Positions 4,500 through 5,395 of a stretch of 5,395 nt of DNA are shown one piece after another (position 1 is the first letter of the stretch; each line of letters starts with the position of its first letter). The stretch lies in assembly GCA_963205465.1 (NCBI GenBank), contig CAUJKG010000417.1, forward strand, positions 1 to 5,395, read 5' to 3'. The DNA comes from Pseudomonadota bacterium. Its GTDB lineage: Bacteria; Pseudomonadota; Alphaproteobacteria; Rhizobiales; Xanthobacteraceae. Position numbers and translations under genes: made by a program. The notes beneath the pieces were generated by a model, which was given only the letters and a program-made list of their open reading frames with translations, did not search any database and was not told the origin of the DNA.

Positions 4500-5395
4500 T
4501 GGCGATCTCGCAAAAGCTCGAGATGCGCACGAGCCAGGGGCTCGTGATGACGCCGCAATTGATGCAGGCGATCAAGCTCTTGCAGCTTTCCAACCTGGAT
4601 CTCGTCGCCTTTGTCGAAGCTGAGCTCGAACGCAATCCCTTGCTCGAACGTGAGGAAGCTCCCGAACCGGAGCGCGGCGACGGCGCGCAGGAAATCCAGA
4701 CTCCAAGCGAGGATTATGCCGAAAGCGGCGAGCCGTCTTCAGGCAACGAAGACTGGATGGAAGACCGCTACGAGAGCCGCGCCGCGATGGAAGAGCAGCT
4801 CGGCACCAACCTCGAAAACGTGTTTCCGGACGACGCGCCTTCCGCGCCCGCCGAAGCGACCATGGTGGCGCAGGAAACTCCCGCTTATTCGGAATGGGCA
4901 AGCGTTGGCGCCGGTGGGCGGCCTGACGACGACTACAATCTCGAAGCCTTCGTTTCCGCCGAGGTCACGCTGCCCGATCATCTGTCGCGGCAGCTTTCGC
5001 TGAGCGTGATGGATCCGGTGCGCCGTCTGATCGGCCAGCATCTGATCGATTCGGTCGACGAAGCCGGATATCTGCGCGGCGATCTCGAAAGCATGGCCGA
5101 GAAACTCGGCGCACCGATAGCGGACGTCGAGGCGGTGCTGCACGAGTTGCAGACTTTCGATCCGCCGGGCGTTTGCGCGCGTGATCTTGCCGAATGTCTC
5201 GCGATCCAGCTGCGCGAGCGCGATCGTTTCGACCCGGCGATGCAAATCCTGATTGGCAATCTCGATCTTCTTGCCAAGCGCGACTTCGCGCAGTTGCGCA
5301 AGCTATGCGATGTCGATGAGGAAGATTTGGCCGACATGGTCGCCGAGCTGCGGCGGCTGAATCCGAAGCCCGGTCTCGCCTTCGGCGGCGGCGTG
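4499..5395 (+). CDS. rpoN: RNA polymerase sigma-54 factor RpoN, N-terminal 299 residues (3' end outside window)
   Basis: Sigma-54 directs core RNA polymerase to -24/-12 promoters that need an ATP-driven enhancer-binding activator, typically for nitrogen, carbon or motility genes. Region I is at 1-50 (MAISQKLEMRTSQGLVMTPQ, then LMQAIKLLQLSNLDL and ELERNPLLE), the Gln/Leu-rich activator-responsive segment. Region II, about 51-145, is acidic and poorly conserved. The core-binding domain begins near 150 and includes DEAGYL (187-192) and FDPPGVCARDLAECLAIQL (220-238). The helix-turn-helix and RpoN box lie beyond the window. The ATG shares its A with the lptB TAA (TAATG). AGGAG lies at 4483-4487, eleven bases upstream, inside lptB, so expression is probably coupled to lptB. 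The lptB-rpoN adjacency is common in proteobacteria; hpf and ptsN usually follow and would be expected just off the right edge. Confidence 0.96.
   Translation, partial: MAISQKLEMRTSQGLVMTPQLMQAIKLLQLSNLDLVAFVEAELERNPLLEREEAPEPERGDGAQEIQTPSEDYAESGEPSSGNEDWMEDRYESRAAMEEQLGTNLENVFPDDAPSAPAEATMVAQETPAYSEWASVGAGGRPDDDYNLEAFVSAEVTLPDHLSRQLSLSVMDPVRRLIGQHLIDSVDEAGYLRGDLESMAEKLGAPIADVEAVLHELQTFDPPGVCARDLAECLAIQLRERDRFDPAMQILIGNLDLLAKRDFAQLRKLCDVDEEDLADMVAELRRLNPKPGLAFGGGV

Noticed and set aside
1..5395. Mobile element, CRISPR array, toxin-antitoxin, defence or biosynthetic cluster
   Set aside because: No transposase, integrase, long direct repeats, terminal inverted repeats or anomalous composition were seen. 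All recognised genes are housekeeping or conserved accessory genes in a familiar order.

Overview
The window looks like ordinary chromosomal DNA of a high-GC alphaproteobacterium of the order Hyphomicrobiales (Rhizobiales), probably on the Bradyrhizobium/Xanthobacteraceae side. The reasons are the gene order nrnC - lptC - lptA - lptB - rpoN, the use of NrnC (not Orn) as the small-RNA exonuclease, and an LptB with a long N-terminal extension. The taxonomic call rests on gene order and recalled family features, not on a search.

Left part, genes on the minus strand: positions 1-183 hold the first 61 codons of an unrecognised protein that runs off the window. A 95-base gap follows, with a strong hairpin and T-tract that point the 'wrong' way (plus strand). 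Then comes a complete aquaporin Z-type water channel gene (279-983) with a very clear Shine-Dalgarno sequence.

Middle: a 208-base divergent intergenic region (984-1191) separates the aquaporin from a plus-strand cluster. It carries two short perfect inverted repeats and no convincing sigma-70 promoter.

Right part, genes on the plus strand: nrnC (diribonucleotide exonuclease, usually auto-annotated as ribonuclease D), lptC, lptA, lptB, and the first 299 codons of rpoN (sigma-54). lptC/lptA overlap by ATGA and lptB/rpoN overlap by TAATG, so both pairs are likely translationally coupled. LptC, LptA and LptB are the inner-membrane anchor, periplasmic bridge and ATPase of the lipopolysaccharide transport machine; the LptF/LptG permeases are not in this window. 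The only large break in the cluster is a 183-base gap between lptA and lptB, which begins with a good match to a sigma-54 (-24/-12) promoter. Because the next genes are lptB and rpoN itself, this suggests possible autoregulation of rpoN.

I found no mobile element, CRISPR array, tRNA/rRNA, or defence or biosynthetic system. No undescribed multi-gene system is visible. The most useful leads are the sigma-54-like site ahead of lptB-rpoN, the long disordered LptB extension, the wrong-way terminator and the altered selectivity filter of the aquaporin.
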